Assembly: GCA_964542585.1 (NCBI GenBank)
Contig: CAZIUI010000006.1
Span: forward strand, 39,996-103,995
Direction of reading: 5' to 3'
Origin: CAYYUA01 sp964542585
GTDB taxonomy: Bacteria; Bacteroidota; Bacteroidia; CAILMK01; CAYYUA01
Length of the DNA stretch: 64,000 nt
Shown here: positions 62,067 through 64,000 of the stretch, one piece after another
How the letters are laid out: the number at the start of each line of letters is the position of its first letter
How positions within the stretch are numbered: the stretch's first letter is position 1
Translations under genes and position numbers: made by a program
The notes under the pieces: generated by a model
The model's database searches: none
The model's input: only the letters and a program-made list of their open reading frames with translations
Told to the model about the DNA's origin: nothing

Positions 62067-64000
62067 TTACTGCTTGATAAAGCGCTTATGGTGGGTCTTG
62101 TGAGCGCCCCTTAGCATAAGCACATAAGTGCCCGGCTCAAGGTTGCTGACCGGCAGGGCCTGCCCTCCGTTATCATCGGATAAGGTTAGCTGGTCCCGGT
62201 ACACCACCTGACCGCGGCTGGTGCGGATCACCACCGTGTAAGCCGCACCTTCCCCACCGGCTAGCTCAAGGTTGAGCTGATCGGCCACCGGATTTGGGTA
62301 GCTTGATAAATGGATTTCATCAGCTTGCTGGTTTTCATTGATGGCAACTACCTTTACGTCCGAATACTCATAGCTACCGTCAAAATCCACCTGCTTCAGT
62401 CGGTAATAGTTATTGCCGCGCTGCGGGTTGTTATCTGTGAAGCGGTAATCTTGCGGGACCGTGGTGGTGCCGTTGCCTTCTACCTGCCCGATCTCCTGCC
62501 ATTGATCACCAGCCCGGCGCTGAATCAGGAAGTGGCGGTTGTTGGTCTCGGAAGCAGTGGACCAATTCAGGACAGCCACATCTTGGTCTGCCTGCGCTGT
62601 GAAGCTATTAAGCTCAACTGGCAGGGTGTTATTACTACTGGTAGAGCTAAACGTAAAATCACTAAAGCTTGTAACAGTGCCGGAGGTTACCGAACCACTC
62701 GTTGAATTTCCGGAATTACTCGTATTTCCTTCATCTACCCATTGCGTGCCATCGTACCTAGCTACTCGTAAGTCACTAAGGTTGCTGATTCCATGATTCA
62801 TCCCGGATTCCCAGTATAGGGTAACCTCTGGCTTAGCAGCGTTACTGCCCGTATTACTCCGGTCAAGCGTCCAGTACTCATTCTGGCTTAAGTTATTTAA
62901 ATTATTAGCATTAAGTTTACTGCTGCTTACAAAATTACCGGACTTAGACTTGAAGTATTCGGCCGTAAAATCAGAGCTGTTGCTGAAGTTGGTAACCTCA
63001 ATAGGCGCGTATTGGCCTGATTTCCCAACCGGAAACTTGAAGTCAGAGGAGCCTTTCTTTTTGACCGGACCGGCTACATAGCTACTGGCACTGGCTCCGC
63101 TTACCGCTGCACCGCTTTCGATGACCACTTGATCGGAGGTACCGCTGTTAAAAGAAACAACACCATTGGTCAGCGTAAGGGTGCCCGAAATGGTTAACGT
63201 GTTCTCAAGCTTTACCCCATTGGGATCGTCAATTGTTAACTGATCAAGATCAGTGACGCCATTGACGGTTTGCTGATTTCCACCCTGAAGCTTCAGGGTT
63301 TGGACACCACTGTTTAGGTTTAAAGTCCCGCTCACGGTTAGATCGCCTTTTATTACCAAATCGCCTCCTGATGAGCGGATTGTGGCGTCATAAGTGACGC
63401 TGCTCCCTATGGTAAAATCACCCTCCACCGTAAAAGGATTACCACCTGATACCGTGTAAGTGATACTGCTGCTAGCGTTGCTGTTGCGCTTTAGGGTAAA
63501 ACTGGTGGGATAGGTTTTTCCGGATACCGAAATGGATTGGCCAGCTCCTTTGAGCACGACTTCCCCGTTTTGACTAGAGCCACTTGCAATGGCGTCCACA
63601 AGGTCCTCTGAATTAAACTGACCATTGTTATTGCTAGCCCGGTAAGTGCCACCGTCCTTTACTAGGATTTCCCCATTGCCGTTCTTAAAGTTACCAGGCA
63701 GCCCATCATTCGTATTATCTTCAAACGTTCCGCCATCTCCAATCTCCAGGGCTGTGTTATTAGCGGAAAGTTTAAAAGTATTAAGGTTACTTGATCTTAC
63801 CACATCAATCTTCTGGCTGCTAGATGGCAGGATTTTTAGCTGTTCAACTGTATTGTTAGTCAAGTTTGGATCTAGGTTTACAGTATAATCGGAGCTCAAA
63901 TGGGTGTCATCCAATACAACTAAATCTTCATTCGTTGGTACGCCATTGGGGTCCCAGTTGTTAGCACTGCTCCAGTCACTACCTGAAGTTCCCCCGCCAT
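62067..64000 (-). CDS. T9SS cargo with beta-helix-like repeats and type A sorting domain (5' end outside window)
   Basis: At least 644 codons are present and the frame stays open to the right edge, so the N-terminus and signal peptide are missing. An internal ATG at 63914 is not a believable start, because the preceding residues SDWSSANNWDPNGVPTNEDL form the same W-x-x-x-NW motif that opens this region in the downstream neighbour. Repetitive short beta motifs follow (FTVEGDFTIGSSVTYDATIR, LTLTNGVVSFNSG), then a fibronectin-like segment with LNWSTASETNNRHFLIQRR, and a type A sorting domain with LSSYPNPVADQLNLE. It is a type IX secretion substrate, probably surface-bound. Confidence 0.87.
   Translation of the reverse strand, partial: GGGTSGSDWSSANNWDPNGVPTNEDLVVLDDTHLSSDYTVNLDPNLTNNTVEQLKILPSSSQKIDVVRSSNLNTFKLSANNTALEIGDGGTFEDNTNDGLPGNFKNGNGEILVKDGGTYRASNNNGQFNSEDLVDAIASGSSQNGEVVLKGAGQSISVSGKTYPTSFTLKRNSNASSSITYTVSGGNPFTVEGDFTIGSSVTYDATIRSSGGDLVIKGDLTVSGTLNLNSGVQTLKLQGGNQQTVNGVTDLDQLTIDDPNGVKLENTLTISGTLTLTNGVVSFNSGTSDQVVIESGAAVSGASASSYVAGPVKKKGSSDFKFPVGKSGQYAPIEVTNFSNSSDFTAEYFKSKSGNFVSSSKLNANNLNNLSQNEYWTLDRSNTGSNAAKPEVTLYWESGMNHGISNLSDLRVARYDGTQWVDEGNTSNSGNSTSGSVTSGTVTSFSDFTFSSTSSNNTLPVELNSFTAQADQDVAVLNWSTASETNNRHFLIQRRAGDQWQEIGQVEGNGTTTVPQDYRFTDNNPQRGNNYYRLKQVDFDGSYEYSDVKVVAINENQQADEIHLSSYPNPVADQLNLELAGGEGAAYTVVIRTSRGQVVYRDQLTLSDDNGGQALPVSNLEPGTYVLMLRGAHKTHHKRFIKQ

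Overview
This window is a stretch of chromosome from a member of the Bacteroidota. The evidence is three proteins ending in type A type-IX-secretion (T9SS) sorting domains, one giant PKD protein ending in the gliding-motility-associated type B sorting domain, a BatA-type membrane protein, DUF4159, DUF4199 and DUF2905 proteins, a bacterial GH3 protein, and recurrent TAnnTTTG promoter -7 motifs. Shine-Dalgarno sequences are generally absent, with one striking exception in front of dnaA. I cannot assign a genus. I see no rRNA or tRNA genes, prophage, intact insertion sequence or CRISPR array; the region reads as core chromosome interspersed with secreted-protein genes.

Layout. 1-3455 (minus): partial mnmA, an enoyl-CoA hydratase, and a tgt-lptG pair, i.e. 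tRNA modification and lipopolysaccharide export. 3554-5319 (plus): a membrane glycosyltransferase overlapping rsmG. 5393-9368 (minus): asparaginase II, a Wzi-like outer-membrane barrel, and a MacB-type ABC permease whose gene overlaps the barrel gene. 9601-13674 (plus): a small membrane protein, an acyl-CoA mutase large subunit lacking the B12 domain, an AT-rich gap and dnaA. 13693-15129 (minus): DUF4159 protein and rsmE. 15153-21001 (plus): NhaC antiporter, a 12-bp tandem repeat, GH3 protein, a long AT-rich gap, and an outer-membrane barrel/SPOR protein. 21099-27017 (minus): a tandem Usp, a DUF2905 protein and the 1577-residue PKD protein.

27162-33608 (plus): serS, a surface-type lipoprotein, recQ and two glycosyltransferases. 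33581-34472 (minus): ftsE and a small conserved-looking partner. 34568-37402 (plus): an OmpA/TPR lipoprotein and a second lipoprotein distantly resembling the one after serS. 37533-44408 (plus): BatA-type protein, a dihydroorotase-like protein lacking the metal-binding HxH, DUF4199 protein, polyprenol-phosphate-type glycosyltransferase, aldo-keto reductase, thioesterase and smpB. 44420-46228 (minus): acyl-CoA synthetase. 46432-48631 (plus): trxA, a DUF58 protein and ispE. 48624-50875 (minus): a malate/lactate dehydrogenase and an RluD-type pseudouridine synthase. 50995-52552 (plus): hemB and a small methyltransferase. 52635 to the end: a T9SS cargo gene with a possibly shifted signal peptide, argS, rlmN, a DUF4197 lipoprotein, a degenerate-looking gap and two neighbouring T9SS cargo genes with closely similar C-terminal regions, the last cut by the window edge.

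The main themes are translation and RNA modification (mnmA, tgt, rsmG, rsmE, rluD-type, rlmN, serS, argS, smpB), envelope biogenesis (lptG, glycosyltransferases, ftsE, OmpA/SPOR proteins, lipoproteins) and T9SS-secreted multidomain proteins. I found no complete, clearly undescribed multi-gene system. The best leads are the lineage-type loss of metal ligands in Tgt and dihydroorotase, the strong dnaA ribosome-binding site, the tandem repeat upstream of the GH3 gene, the paired lipoproteins, and the frameshift-like N-terminus of one T9SS cargo.
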